Positions 34,977-44,182 of a stretch of 64,000 bases of DNA are shown piece after piece. The translations under genes and the position numbers were made by a program. The stretch is from Oribacterium sp. KHPX15 (GTDB taxonomy: Bacteria; Bacillota; Clostridia; Lachnospirales; Lachnospiraceae). Each line of letters opens with the position of its first letter. The stretch's first letter is position 1. The notes under the pieces are model-generated. The model worked only from the letters and a program-made list of their open reading frames with translations. It had not been told where the DNA came from and did no database searches. The stretch is from NCBI RefSeq assembly GCF_900107835.1, contig NZ_FNRG01000024.1:1-64000 (forward strand), read 5' to 3'.

Positions 34977-35204
34977 ACTTAGGGTTAATTGTTATATAAC
35001 CTCAGATTATTATGAATAAGCAAAATACCACTAATAACATAACTATATGGCATATTTGAGACTTTTGGGCCCTCAGAAACTCTTAAATTTATGGGTTTTC
35101 ACGAATTAATTAATAATAATTGAATCCGCCGATTTAAAGTACTAAAGTGAATGGAAAGAGCTTTTATTATTCATTTTATTCATATTTATAAGGGGGCGAA
35201 AATA

Positions 35205-36941
35205 ATGAATAGCTTAGTTATTTTACTCGTAGCAGGTATCGCACTTATCGCAGGATATCTGTTGTATGGAAGATACCTGGCAAAGACCTGGGGTATCGAT
35301 GAAAAGGCAGTCACACCTGCAACAAAGTATGAGGATGGAGAAGACTATGTGCCATCATCAAAGCTTACTGTATTTTCACATCAGTTTTCATCAATCGCGG
35401 GAGCAGGCCCGGTGCAGGGACCTATCCTGGCTGCAGCCTTTGGTTGGGTGCCATGTCTTTTGTGGCTTCTGTTCGGTGGAATCTTTTTCGGAGCTGTGCA
35501 GGACTTCGGAGCACTTTATGCTTCAGTAAAGAATGACGGAAAGTCCATCGGTATGATCATCGAAAAGTATATCGGAAAAGCCGGAAGACGTTTCTTCTCA
35601 CTGTTTTGCTGGCTCTTCACTCTGCTCGTTATTGCAGCATTTACATCCATGGTATCAAGCACCTTCAACGGATTCACTAAAGCAGCAGACGGATCCGCAG
35701 CACTTAACTTTAACGGCGCTGCAGCAGCAACCATTTCAATGCTGTTTATCTTTGTTGCCATGGCCTTCGGACTTGTTGAAAAGCATCATAAGAATATGAA
35801 GGAAAGCACCAGAGTTGTGATCGCCATCGTACTTCTTGTGGCAATGTTTGCATTCGGTATGGCAGCGCCGATCTATCTCACTGCACCTCAGTGGAACTAT
35901 GTGATTATGATATACCTTTTTGCAGCGTCAGTCACACCTATGTGGCTCCTTATGCAGCCCAGAGATTATCTCACAACTTTTATGCTTCTCGGCATGATAG
36001 TCGGTGCGGTATTCGGCCTTGTGGTTGCTCATCCTGATATGAAGCTCAATGCTTTCAACGGCTTTGTTCTCACAGCAGCAAACGGTTCTCACAGCTACAT
36101 TTTCCCGACACTGTTTGTAACCATCGCCTGCGGTGCGGTTTCCGGCTTCCACAGCCTTGTATCTTCAGGCACATCATCAAAGACTGTAAGAAACGAAAAG
36201 GATATGCTTGCAGTCGGTTACGGTGCAATGGCACTTGAAACACTTCTCGGTGTTTGCTCACTCCTTGTCTGCGGCGCAGTTGCGGTTAACGGAGCAGTAC
36301 CTGCTGACCTGACACCTTTCCAGATTTTTTCACAGGGTGTTGCCGGCTTCCTTGAGACCTTCGGTGTTCCAAACAGCGTGGCCAATGTCTTCATGACCAT
36401 GTGTGTGTCAGCATTGGCACTTACATCCCTCGACTCTGTAGCAAGAATCGGAAGAATGTCTTTCCAGGAGCTTTTCGCCACAGACGAAACAGACAAGTCA
36501 AAGATCCCTGTATGGCAGAAGCTTTGCCTTAACCAGTATTTTGCAACAGCCATAACACTTTTCTTCGGATATCTTCTCTGCCTTGGTGGTTATGCCAATG
36601 TCTGGGCCCTGTTCGGTTCCGCAAACCAGATGCTTGCGGCTCTTGTACTCATCGGAATCGCAGTTTTCCTGAGAGCTACCGGCCGTAAGAGTGTAATGCT
36701 TTATGTTCCTATGGTTATCATGCTGGTTGTGACATTTTCTGCTATCGTTCTTAACTTCATCGGTAATGTCAATGCTTTTAGAGCCGGCACAGCAACCTTC
36801 CTGGTTAACGGCCTCCAGCTTATCGTTGCAGCATTTCTTATGGTACTTGGTGTATTGGTTACGCTTACATGCGTAAATAAACTCCTTGGTACCAAAACTT
36901 CGGAAGAAGATGAAATGAAGAAAGAGCCATCATTGGCTTAA
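35205..36941 (+). CDS. cstA: CstA-family carbon starvation protein (peptide/pyruvate transporter)
   Basis: 578 residues from ATG 35205, after AGGGGGCG; the upstream in-frame start at 35151 has no ribosome site. About 14-16 membrane segments. The CstA core is clear: VPSSKLTVFSHQFSSIAGAG, GPVQGPILAAAFGWVP, GAVQDFGALYASV and HSLVSSGTSSKT. The family imports pyruvate or peptides during carbon limitation. The protein is shorter than E. coli CstA, as in many Firmicutes. The phased 16-bp repeats upstream may be its control region. Confidence 0.92.
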   Translation: MNSLVILLVAGIALIAGYLLYGRYLAKTWGIDEKAVTPATKYEDGEDYVPSSKLTVFSHQFSSIAGAGPVQGPILAAAFGWVPCLLWLLFGGIFFGAVQDFGALYASVKNDGKSIGMIIEKYIGKAGRRFFSLFCWLFTLLVIAAFTSMVSSTFNGFTKAADGSAALNFNGAAAATISMLFIFVAMAFGLVEKHHKNMKESTRVVIAIVLLVAMFAFGMAAPIYLTAPQWNYVIMIYLFAASVTPMWLLMQPRDYLTTFMLLGMIVGAVFGLVVAHPDMKLNAFNGFVLTAANGSHSYIFPTLFVTIACGAVSGFHSLVSSGTSSKTVRNEKDMLAVGYGAMALETLLGVCSLLVCGAVAVNGAVPADLTPFQIFSQGVAGFLETFGVPNSVANVFMTMCVSALALTSLDSVARIGRMSFQELFATDETDKSKIPVWQKLCLNQYFATAITLFFGYLLCLGGYANVWALFGSANQMLAALVLIGIAVFLRATGRKSVMLYVPMVIMLVVTFSAIVLNFIGNVNAFRAGTATFLVNGLQLIVAAFLMVLGVLVTLTCVNKLLGTKTSEEDEMKKEPSLA

Positions 36942-36948
36942 GATCTTT

Positions 36949-36971
36949 GTAAGGGGGTCAGACCCCCTTAC
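36949..36971. terminator. Bidirectional terminator between cstA and the AraC gene
   Basis: GTAAGGGGGTC / GACCCCCTTAC with almost no loop, followed by a T run on the plus strand. The last codons and TGA of the AraC gene lie inside it. Confidence 0.75.
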
Positions 36972-37815
36972 GATTTTTTTGTTCTGCACGGTAAATGGAC
37001 GGAGAATTACCGAATACTTTTTTATATGCTTTCGAAAAAGTGAATATGTCCTTATAGCCAACCAGGTTTGAAATAGTCTGAACGGACTCGTCCGTTTCTT
37101 TCAGAAGCCGGTTGGCTTTTTTCATGCGGTAATCCATAAGATATTCCTGGATGCTTGAACCGGTGGCATCTTTAAAGATTCTGGACATATAGCTTCTGTT
37201 GAGCCCGCAAAGCTCTGCAATCTGAGTGACTTGCAGAGGTTCTGAATATTTTATCTGGATGATGTGTATGATACGCTGCACAAAATCTAGTTGTGTGTTT
37301 GGTCTGGAAAGCTGCCGGTTTACGGAGGTTGAAGTGACATGATCCATGATTTCAAATAGCTTTGAAATGCAATACAGTTCTCTTTCTCGTTTTTCAGAAA
37401 TATCCCTGTAAAGTTCAGGCATAGGAGAGGAGTCGACGTCTGAGACAAATACAGGATTATCCTCTGACAGACCCGCCTTTGTCCATATTTCAGCCAGTCT
37501 TGCACCGCCTATATGCAGCCAGAAATAGGACCAGGGATCATTCCTGTCAGCTGTATATAGAGCCTTGACTTCATGAGGGATGAGAAAGCCCTGACCGGCT
37601 TCTACAGTATACTCGCGGTTTTTTATATAAAGCTTACCCTTGCCTGAAAGAACAAAATGGAATATATCTCTGGGACGTGCAACAGGACCATAGGAATATA
37701 GCGGAGGGCAGTTGAAGTTACCTATTTCATAAAGTGAAAGATCATCGGACCAGTCATAATCAAGAAAGGCATGATCATCGAATCTTCCGACGGACGCAGT
37801 TGTCTGAACTCTCAT
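36958..37815 (-). CDS. AraC-family transcriptional regulator of the alpha-galactosidase locus
   Basis: 285 residues from ATG 37815, preceded by AAAGGAG. An N-terminal cupin sugar-binding domain (FHFVLSGKGKLYIKN, GQGFLIPHEVKALY) and a C-terminal pair of HTHs (LQVTQIAELCGLNRSYMSRI, TISNLVGYKDIFTFSKAYKK). The layout matches MsmR/RafR-type activators. It is divergent from the GH36 gene, so it probably activates it in response to galactosides. The 134-bp intergenic region is short enough to serve both. Confidence 0.9.
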   Translation of the reverse strand: MRVQTTASVGRFDDHAFLDYDWSDDLSLYEIGNFNCPPLYSYGPVARPRDIFHFVLSGKGKLYIKNREYTVEAGQGFLIPHEVKALYTADRNDPWSYFWLHIGGARLAEIWTKAGLSEDNPVFVSDVDSSPMPELYRDISEKRERELYCISKLFEIMDHVTSTSVNRQLSRPNTQLDFVQRIIHIIQIKYSEPLQVTQIAELCGLNRSYMSRIFKDATGSSIQEYLMDYRMKKANRLLKETDESVQTISNLVGYKDIFTFSKAYKKVFGNSPSIYRAEQKNRKGV

Positions 37816-37949
37816 AAACACTCCTTTGATAAGTCACAAAAAGACAAATTCTAAACGCATTATAACATACTAAAAGATGCAAAAATAGCGTAGTATAGCC
37901 ATGTCCAAATATTATGAAATATAATTTGCAAGGCAAAAGGAGTGTCATT

Positions 37950-40142
37950 ATGGCAATAGTTTTTGATGAAACAAAAAAGTTTTTCAGACTGCTTACAGAG
38001 AATACAGAGTACCAGATGAAGATAGATGACATCGGACTCCTCTTACATACATATTATGGAAGACCGACCTATGGGACTGATATGAGCTATCAGATCATAC
38101 CTGTTGACAGAGGTTTTTCAGGAAATCTTTATGAGTACCGTCTCGACAGAGGACGTTCCATAGATGTTCTCCCTCAGGAGTTTTCGGGCTGCGGAGTTGG
38201 GGATTTCAGAGTCAGCTCTTTAAGTCTCATAGCTGAGAATGGCAGCAGAAGCTGTGATCTGAGATATAAATCATATAAGATACTTGAGAAAAAGCCTGAG
38301 ATACCGGGGCTTCCCTCGGTGAGACAGTATGATGATGAAGTAAGTACACTTGTAATTACCTTAGAAGACAAGATCATCGGATTGACAGTTGAACTCTACT
38401 ATTCTGTATTTGCTGAAAAAGATATCATCGTAAGACACACAAGATTTATCAATGCCTCAGACAATCCTATCCGTCTTGAGAAGGCTTCCTCAGCTACCCT
38501 TGACATTCTTTACGGAAGCTGGGACGAGATACACTTTGTGGGAAAGCACGCCATGGAACGTGAGATGACCCGTCATGAGCTTGATCAGGACATCAGAGTT
38601 ATCAGCTCGAAGAGAGGCATGAGCAGTCACCATCAGAATCCCTTCGTGATACTTTGTGATCATGAGGCCACAGAAACAAAAGGCGACTGCATTGGCATGA
38701 TGCTTATGTATTCGGGCAATCACAAGTTTGAGATCGAGCAGGATCAGGCCGGGGCCGTACGTGTGGTTACGGGTATAAACGATGAAGGTTTTTCATGGCT
38801 GCTTGAAAAGGGTGCATCATTTGACACGCCGGAAGCCATAATGACTTTCACGGATCAGGGCCTCGAAAAGCTCAGCCACAACTACCACAACCTTATCCGT
38901 GATAATGTCTGCGACCGGAAGTACAGAGACCTTAAGCGACCTGTTCTCATCAATAACTGGGAAGCTACCTACTTTGATTTCAATGCTGAGAAGATCATCG
39001 ACATTGCAAGATCTGCTTCGGAACTTGGGGTAGAGATGATGGTGCTGGATGACGGCTGGTTCGGAAAGCGCGACGATGACAATTCAGGTCTCGGCGACTG
39101 GTTTGTTAATGAAAAGAAGCTTGTTGGCGGACTCAAGAGAATATCAGACGAAACCGATAAGCTTGGCATGAAGTTCGGTCTCTGGTTTGAGCCGGAGATG
39201 ATCAATGAAGATTCTGAGCTTTTCAGAAAGCATCCGGAGTGGGCTTTGAGGGATCCGGACAGACTGCCGAACATGTCACGAAACCAGATGGTGCTGGATA
39301 TGAGTAACAAGGAAGTGGAAGACTATCTTTTCGACTGCATCAGCAAAATCCTTGCAAGTGCTCATATTTCCTATATTAAATGGGACTTTAACAGATCTGT
39401 ATGTAATGTTTACTCCAACAAGCTCCCGGCAGACCGTCAGGGGGAGGCTGCCCACAGATTTATGCTGGGAACCTACTCTCTGTTGGATCGACTCTTAAAG
39501 GCTTATCCGGAGCTTATGATAGAGGGCTGTTCAGGCGGCGGCGGACGTTTTGATGCGGGAATGATGTATTACTGTCCTCAGATATGGTGCTCCGATGATA
39601 CTGATGCTATCGAGCGACTTGAGATTCAGGAAGGAACATCCTTTGGATATCCGATAAGCACTATGGGAAGTCATGTTTCTGCGGTTCCGAATCACCAGAC
39701 CGGAAGAATCACACCTTTTGAGACCCGCGGCGTCGTTGCCATGTCAGGAACCTTCGGTTATGAGCTTGATATAACGAAGCTTACAGAGGAGGAGCGTGAG
39801 AAAGTAAAGTATCAGATAAAGACCTTCAACAGATTCTATTGGCTTATTCAGAAGGGAGACTACTATAGGATCACACCTGAGGATCAGCGTGAGATATATA
39901 AGGCATGGGAGTTTGCTGCAGCCGATAAATCTGAGGCTCTTGTTAATGTTGTAGTCAAGAAATCTCAGGCTAATGCAAAGATCAAGAACATAAGGCTCAG
40001 AGGCCTTGACGAGGAGGCAGTTTACAGACTTGAAGGAACAGAGCAGAAAATGTCCGGTGCTGCATTGATGTACGGAGGTTATGCCATGAACCTTTCCGTG
40101 GGAGATTATCCGGCGGTTCAGCTGCACTTCGTAAGGGTATAA
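37950..40142 (+). CDS. Alpha-galactosidase, GH36
   Basis: 730 residues from ATG 37950, with AAAGGAG upstream. The GH36 family's usual length and motifs are present: NNWEATYFDF, VLDDGWFGKRDDD, LWFEPEMINEDSEL, YIKWDFNR with the nucleophile Asp, and WCSDDTDAIERL with the acid/base Asp. It releases terminal alpha-1,6-galactose from raffinose-family sugars or melibiose. No signal peptide, so the substrate must be imported, yet no galactoside transporter lies next to it. Both catalytic residues are intact. Confidence 0.95.
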   Translation: MAIVFDETKKFFRLLTENTEYQMKIDDIGLLLHTYYGRPTYGTDMSYQIIPVDRGFSGNLYEYRLDRGRSIDVLPQEFSGCGVGDFRVSSLSLIAENGSRSCDLRYKSYKILEKKPEIPGLPSVRQYDDEVSTLVITLEDKIIGLTVELYYSVFAEKDIIVRHTRFINASDNPIRLEKASSATLDILYGSWDEIHFVGKHAMEREMTRHELDQDIRVISSKRGMSSHHQNPFVILCDHEATETKGDCIGMMLMYSGNHKFEIEQDQAGAVRVVTGINDEGFSWLLEKGASFDTPEAIMTFTDQGLEKLSHNYHNLIRDNVCDRKYRDLKRPVLINNWEATYFDFNAEKIIDIARSASELGVEMMVLDDGWFGKRDDDNSGLGDWFVNEKKLVGGLKRISDETDKLGMKFGLWFEPEMINEDSELFRKHPEWALRDPDRLPNMSRNQMVLDMSNKEVEDYLFDCISKILASAHISYIKWDFNRSVCNVYSNKLPADRQGEAAHRFMLGTYSLLDRLLKAYPELMIEGCSGGGGRFDAGMMYYCPQIWCSDDTDAIERLEIQEGTSFGYPISTMGSHVSAVPNHQTGRITPFETRGVVAMSGTFGYELDITKLTEEEREKVKYQIKTFNRFYWLIQKGDYYRITPEDQREIYKAWEFAAADKSEALVNVVVKKSQANAKIKNIRLRGLDEEAVYRLEGTEQKMSGAALMYGGYAMNLSVGDYPAVQLHFVRV

Positions 40143-40161
40143 TGCAGCGCAGCAGTTGATT

Positions 40162-40211
40162 AAAAGCCTTCCAAAGATGAATGTAAAGTCATTTATCTTT
40201 GGAAGGCTTTT
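40162..40211 (+). terminator. Terminator after the alpha-galactosidase gene
   Basis: AAAAGCCTTCCAAAGAT and its exact complement, 17 bp, plus an imperfect inner part, ending in TTTT. Confidence 0.88.
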
Positions 40212-40334
40212 ATTATTTGTGTCTGTTACGTGTCTGTTGTAAGGAGCCTATTAGATTTGCATCTGTATGTCAGAGATATACGGATGCGGATTTTTCGGTT
40301 TCTTTAAATTATCCTTTTATAAGGGGATTTGAAG

Positions 40335-40366
40335 TGTTATACTAAGCAAAAATGTAAGCGATTACA
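40335..40366 (+). promoter_or_regulatory. Extended -10 promoter with an overlapping cre-like site for the HIT gene
   Basis: TGTTATACT (TATACT at 40338-40343) is followed at 40353-40366 by TGTAAGCGATTACA, a close match to CcpA cre sites (TGnAAnCG..) and itself an inverted repeat. Its position at about +4 to +17 suits repression by CcpA or another LacI-family regulator. Confidence 0.5.
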
Positions 40367-40402
40367 CAATTATTTTTTATGACAATTTTGGAGGTATTTT
40401 TT

Positions 40403-40852
40403 ATGGCACATGATATGGCGAAAGAGCATCCGGACTGCGCATATTGCGCAAAGGGCGAGCTGGTGGCAAAGTTCGGTTATGAAATCTGCGAGCTCCCTGC
40501 TTCAACAGTTTATCTTTTTAAGGAACAGAGCCATCCCGGAAGATGTATAGTTGCATCAAAGCATCATGTATCTGAGATGACGGACATTTCTCTCGAGGAG
40601 CGTAACGCATTTATCGCAGATGTGGTAGCCGTTGCCGATGCTATCCACAAGGTTTTCAATCCGGATAAGGTCAACTACGGAATGTACGGTGATACAGGCT
40701 GTCACCTTCACATGCATCTGGTTCCAAAGTACAAGGATCAGTTTGAGTGGGGCGGAACCTTCGCCATGGATCCAAACCTGAAAAAGATACAGGATCAGGC
40801 TGAGCTTGAGAAAATCGCAGCACCTCTTCGTGATGCAATACTTGGTAAGTGA
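40403..40852 (+). CDS. HIT family protein
   Basis: 149 residues from ATG 40403, after GGAGG. The histidine triad is CHLHMHLVPKY (HxHxH). A CAYC pair near the N-terminus may bind zinc together with the HH in ASKHHVSEM. HIT proteins hydrolyse nucleotide phosphoramidates or dinucleoside polyphosphates. This one has a C-terminal extension (DPNLKKIQDQ...) seen in other Firmicutes. A NUDIX gene follows, so the two may share a role in nucleotide clean-up. Confidence 0.92.
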   Translation: MAHDMAKEHPDCAYCAKGELVAKFGYEICELPASTVYLFKEQSHPGRCIVASKHHVSEMTDISLEERNAFIADVVAVADAIHKVFNPDKVNYGMYGDTGCHLHMHLVPKYKDQFEWGGTFAMDPNLKKIQDQAELEKIAAPLRDAILGK

Positions 40853-40952
40853 CGACTCTGAACAGACGATTGCCCGATATAATCAGTTCTATGTTATGAT
40901 TAAGTAAATAATCACAAAACGGTGAATAAAGTAATATCGATAGGAGTCAGAT

Positions 40953-41444
40953 ATGAGCGAAAAATATTGTCAGGTCTGTGGATCTAAATTAATTGATAAG
41001 GAATTGGAAGGAGAAGGCATGGTGCCTTTTTGCCCTGCCTGCAATGAGTTCAGGTTCCCCATGTACAATGTGGCTGTAAGCATGATCGTTATCAATAAAA
41101 AGACTGATAAGATACTCCTGATCAAGCAATATGGCAGAGATGTCTATATCCTTGTTGCCGGATATGTCAACAGAGGTGAACAGTTAGAGCATGCTGTAGT
41201 AAGGGAACTTAAAGAGGAAACCGGTATGACTGCATCACATATCCGATTCAACAGAACTAAATTCTTCGAGCCATCAAACACCTTGATGTGCAATTTCACA
41301 GTATATGTTGATTCGGACAGCGAACTTTCCACCAATAAAGAAATCGATTCTTTTAATTGGTTCGCCTTTGATGATGCAAGAAAAAATATTAAACCGGGAA
41401 GTCTTGCCGCTGAGTTCCTTAATGCATATCTGGACGAGCTATAA
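40953..41444 (+). CDS. NUDIX hydrolase with N-terminal zinc ribbon
   Basis: 163 residues. CQVCGSK and CPACNEF form a four-cysteine zinc ribbon at residues 6-33. The Nudix box GYVNRGEQLEHAVVRELKEETGM is complete (G-x5-E-x7-REUxEExGU). The ribbon plus Nudix order resembles NudC-type NADH pyrophosphatases without their N-terminal domain. It probably cleaves a nucleoside diphosphate-linked molecule. TAGGAGTC precedes the start. A terminator follows at 41492. Confidence 0.9.
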   Translation: MSEKYCQVCGSKLIDKELEGEGMVPFCPACNEFRFPMYNVAVSMIVINKKTDKILLIKQYGRDVYILVAGYVNRGEQLEHAVVRELKEETGMTASHIRFNRTKFFEPSNTLMCNFTVYVDSDSELSTNKEIDSFNWFAFDDARKNIKPGSLAAEFLNAYLDEL

Positions 41445-41491
41445 AAATATCACATTTGGTTTGGCGCGGAGCAGCCTCTGTTAATGAACCG

Positions 41492-41527
41492 AAAGACCCT
41501 GTCGGAATTGATCCGGCAGGGTCTTTT
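41492..41527 (+). terminator. Terminator after the NUDIX gene
   Basis: AAAGACCCTGTCGGA / TCCGGCAGGGTCTTTT with T's following. Same family as 344-381. Confidence 0.88.
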
Positions 41528-41673
41528 AATATCGGTCAGTTTATGGAATTTTAAATTGAAAACGTTTATATTATATGTAAAATTGATTTTATAATATCTG
41601 GATAGGTAATAGCAAGAAGAAATTACATAAATTACAGTAATACCTGGTTTTGAGATAAGGAAAACAGTTTAGA

Positions 41674-42750
41674 ATGAGAAGCAGAGATATATTAGGCAAA
41701 TTCTTACATTTTATTGTGGACAACACTTTAATGTTTACTGTTGCCATAATGTGTATGGTACATGTGGTACTGCTGATGATAGTGTGGTATGCAGGTGTGA
41801 TGCCGTTAACATTGTTTAATAGCATGAGTGTGATCATATACCTGGTTTGTATATTTCTTTGTAAGCATGATCACATAATGCCGGTTTATATGAGCATTAT
41901 CTTAGAGGTTAGCATTTATTCGACCGTGGCGGTTTATTATATCGGATGGAAAAGTGGTTCTTACAATTTCCTGTTTTCCATCGTGCCCATAATCATATAT
42001 TTTGGCAGCTATCTGTTTAAGGGGATAAGGAGATGGATGATAGTCCTGGTTCTGGCGCTGATATTTGCACTGTATGCATTATTGTATACCGCTTACTCGA
42101 ATATAAATCCTGTTTATGAGATGGCAGGTACAGTAAGAACCATTATGATGCTTTTTTCATCATTTGTAATGTATTTCAGTGTCGTTTTTTACAGCTCCAT
42201 ATATATTATTTCAAGCGAGATCGAAAAGATGGGTCTCGAACTTACCAATGAACAACTGTCGGCTGATGCTTCGGAGGATGCTCTTACAGGTCTCTTGAAC
42301 AGACGTGGTTTTATCCCGCGGATTGAATCACTTATGAAGAGTGACCAGCCAAAGCAATTTTGTGTAGCTTTCTGTGATATCGATAATTTCAAAGGAATTA
42401 ACGATACCTATGGACATGACTGCGGTGATGAGGTATTGAGGCACACCACCGCATTGATAAAAAATGAAATGAGCGACTGCGATATATGCAGATGGGGTGG
42501 AGAAGAGATCGTCATCCTGATGAAGGATTATGATTTTGTTTCGGCAAGGCAGAAAATAGAAGACTTAAGAAAGCTCGTAGAAAAAACACCGACGGTGTTC
42601 TTTAATAAACGAATTAAAGTAACCATAACTATTGGACTTACCAAATATATGGAAAATTTCAGTAAAGCTGAGGATTTGATCAAAATTGCTGACGAACGTA
42701 TGTATTACGGCAAGCAGCACGGTAAGAATGTATTGGTATCTGAGGATTGA
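41674..42750 (+). CDS. Membrane-bound diguanylate cyclase (GGEEI)
   Basis: 358 residues. Six or so hydrophobic segments in residues 15-190 form an unnamed membrane sensor with short loops. The GGDEF domain begins with DALTGLLNRRGF, has CDIDNFKGINDTYGHDCGDE, and its active loop is RWGGEEI, an accepted GGEEF variant. No RxxD inhibitory site is visible before it. It stands alone, with a terminator behind. The start at ATG 41674 has only a weak ribosome site (AAGGAAAAC). Confidence 0.88.
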   Translation: MRSRDILGKFLHFIVDNTLMFTVAIMCMVHVVLLMIVWYAGVMPLTLFNSMSVIIYLVCIFLCKHDHIMPVYMSIILEVSIYSTVAVYYIGWKSGSYNFLFSIVPIIIYFGSYLFKGIRRWMIVLVLALIFALYALLYTAYSNINPVYEMAGTVRTIMMLFSSFVMYFSVVFYSSIYIISSEIEKMGLELTNEQLSADASEDALTGLLNRRGFIPRIESLMKSDQPKQFCVAFCDIDNFKGINDTYGHDCGDEVLRHTTALIKNEMSDCDICRWGGEEIVILMKDYDFVSARQKIEDLRKLVEKTPTVFFNKRIKVTITIGLTKYMENFSKAEDLIKIADERMYYGKQHGKNVLVSED

Positions 42751-42755
42751 TAAAA

Positions 42756-42791
42756 CCGCTCAAACTCACTCAGAGTCTGAGCGGCTTTTTT
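42756..42791 (+). terminator. Terminator after the GGEEI cyclase gene
   Basis: CCGCTCA / TGAGCGG followed by CTTTTTTG; modest 7-bp stem. Confidence 0.7.
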
Positions 42792-42806
42792 GTTTTGCCG
42801 TAAGAC

Positions 42807-42846
42807 CACTGGGGAAGGTTCTCGCCGGCGAGAACCTTCCCCGGTG
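42807..42846. repeat. Palindrome, family B copy 2
   Basis: GGGGAAGGTTCTCGCC is followed directly by its complement, extended by CACT/GGTG with one mismatch. Compared with 31605-31650 the core is shared, and a C:G pair in the stem is replaced by A:T, so pairing is kept. It ends in a T run on the plus strand. Confidence 0.87.
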
Positions 42847-42890
42847 TTTTTTTGCTGTTATAAACCGTGACTATAACAAGAGATAAGAAA

Positions 42891-42926
42891 TACCTAGTTT
42901 ACAGATAGGTAATTGGCCAGTATAGT
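42891..42926 (+). promoter_or_regulatory. Promoter with overlapping operator for the sulfur amino acid operon
   Basis: -35 TTTACA (42898-42903), exactly 17 bp, -10 TATAGT (42921-42926). The inverted repeat TACCTA-N9-TAGGTA (42891-42911) encloses the -35 box. A dimeric repressor bound here would block polymerase. Given the downstream genes, an Rrf2-type cysteine regulator such as CymR is a plausible binder, but the identity is inferred. Confidence 0.6.
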
Positions 42927-42996
42927 TCTACACAAGAAGTTCAAGAACAAATCCAAACCGAAGACAAAAGTAAAATTAATAAAGGGGGAGATAATT

Positions 42997-44073
42997 ATGA
43001 GTACAAAGAGAGAACTGGTATTAAAGACATTTCACAATGAAGAAGTTGAGAGAATTCCTGTAGGCTTCTGGCACCACTATCTTGATGAAAGTGAGTTCGT
43101 AAGCGGTGTTGAGCATCCTGAGAATTTCAAAAGAATACTTGAGGGAGCCAGAAAGTTCAAAGAAGAATTCGATCCGGATTTCGTAAAGATCATGACAGAC
43201 GGATACTTCTATCTTCCGTTGAAGCTTGATGCAAAGACCCCTGAAACACTTCCGGATTTCACACCGGTTTCCGAGGCTCATCCATGGTTCACAGATCAGG
43301 AAAAGCTTGCTAAAGGGTACAGAGAGATCTACGGTCAGGATATCCTGCTTTTCTACAATATCTTCGCACCGCTTTCTCATCTCCGTTTCGCACTTGCCAA
43401 CGGACATGATCTCAGTGAGCAGGAAGCAAATGACCTGATCCTTCACTTTCTTAAAACAGATCCCGAGGCAGTGGAAGAGGCGTTGGATAAGATAGCTGAC
43501 AATATCATCGACCTTCTCCCATACATAATTAATTCAGAAGGAGCCGACGGAATCTATCTTTCGGTAACAGACACACATCGTTTCATTCCGGATGCGCTTT
43601 ATCGTCTGTATGTAACACCATCAGAAAAGAAAATCCTTGAAGCAGCCAACAGACTTACCGAGACAAATATCCTTCACATCTGCGGCTGGAGAGGAAATAC
43701 AAATTACATAACTCTCTATCAGGATTACCCCGCACTTGTATTTAACTGGGCAGTTCATACCGAGAGCCTGAGCTTAAGAGAGGGTAGAAGGTTCTTTGGA
43801 GGCAAGGCAGTTATCGGCGGTTTCCTTAACACAGAAGAAAGCATTCTTTACAGAGGAAATAAGGCTGAGATCCAGAACGAGACCAGAAGCATCATCGAAG
43901 AGACAGGAAGAACCGGTCTTATCATCGGCGCAGACTGCACAGTTCCGAATGATACCCCTGTGGAGCATCTCAACTGGGTAAGAGAGGCAGCTGCTGAGAA
44001 AACAGCTAAGGTACATACCGTAAACACTTTAAGAGATGCACGTAGTTTCACGAATCTGAAAGCATCAGTCTGA
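42997..44073 (+). CDS. Uroporphyrinogen decarboxylase-family protein (possible methyltransferase)
   Basis: 358 residues from ATG 42997, after AAAGGGGGAG. It has the URO-D fold pattern: KRELVLKTFHNEEVERIPVGFW start, a central LHICGW segment (His and Cys possible zinc ligands) and GLIIGADCTVPNDTP near the C-terminus. The His/Cys pair is typical of MtaA/CmuA-like corrinoid methyltransferases rather than true HemE. It precedes genes for amino acid uptake and sulfur amino acid breakdown, which suggests handling of a methylated sulfur compound. Exact substrate unknown. Confidence 0.8.
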   Translation: MSTKRELVLKTFHNEEVERIPVGFWHHYLDESEFVSGVEHPENFKRILEGARKFKEEFDPDFVKIMTDGYFYLPLKLDAKTPETLPDFTPVSEAHPWFTDQEKLAKGYREIYGQDILLFYNIFAPLSHLRFALANGHDLSEQEANDLILHFLKTDPEAVEEALDKIADNIIDLLPYIINSEGADGIYLSVTDTHRFIPDALYRLYVTPSEKKILEAANRLTETNILHICGWRGNTNYITLYQDYPALVFNWAVHTESLSLREGRRFFGGKAVIGGFLNTEESILYRGNKAEIQNETRSIIEETGRTGLIIGADCTVPNDTPVEHLNWVREAAAEKTAKVHTVNTLRDARSFTNLKASV

Positions 44074-44123
44074 GAAAAATTCCATTGAAATAATGTTGTC
44101 AAAATAGTGTTCAATCAAAAACC

Positions 44124-44158
44124 GTCAGCCCCGGAGGTAAGGAAGTCCGGAGGCTGAC
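44124..44158 (+). terminator. Hairpin between the UroD-like gene and the binding protein gene
   Basis: GTCAGCC-CCGGA / TCCGG-AGGCTGAC with a short loop and no T run. It could stabilise the downstream mRNA rather than terminate. Confidence 0.45.
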
Positions 44159-44182
44159 CATCGAAAAGAAGGGGAGATAATT

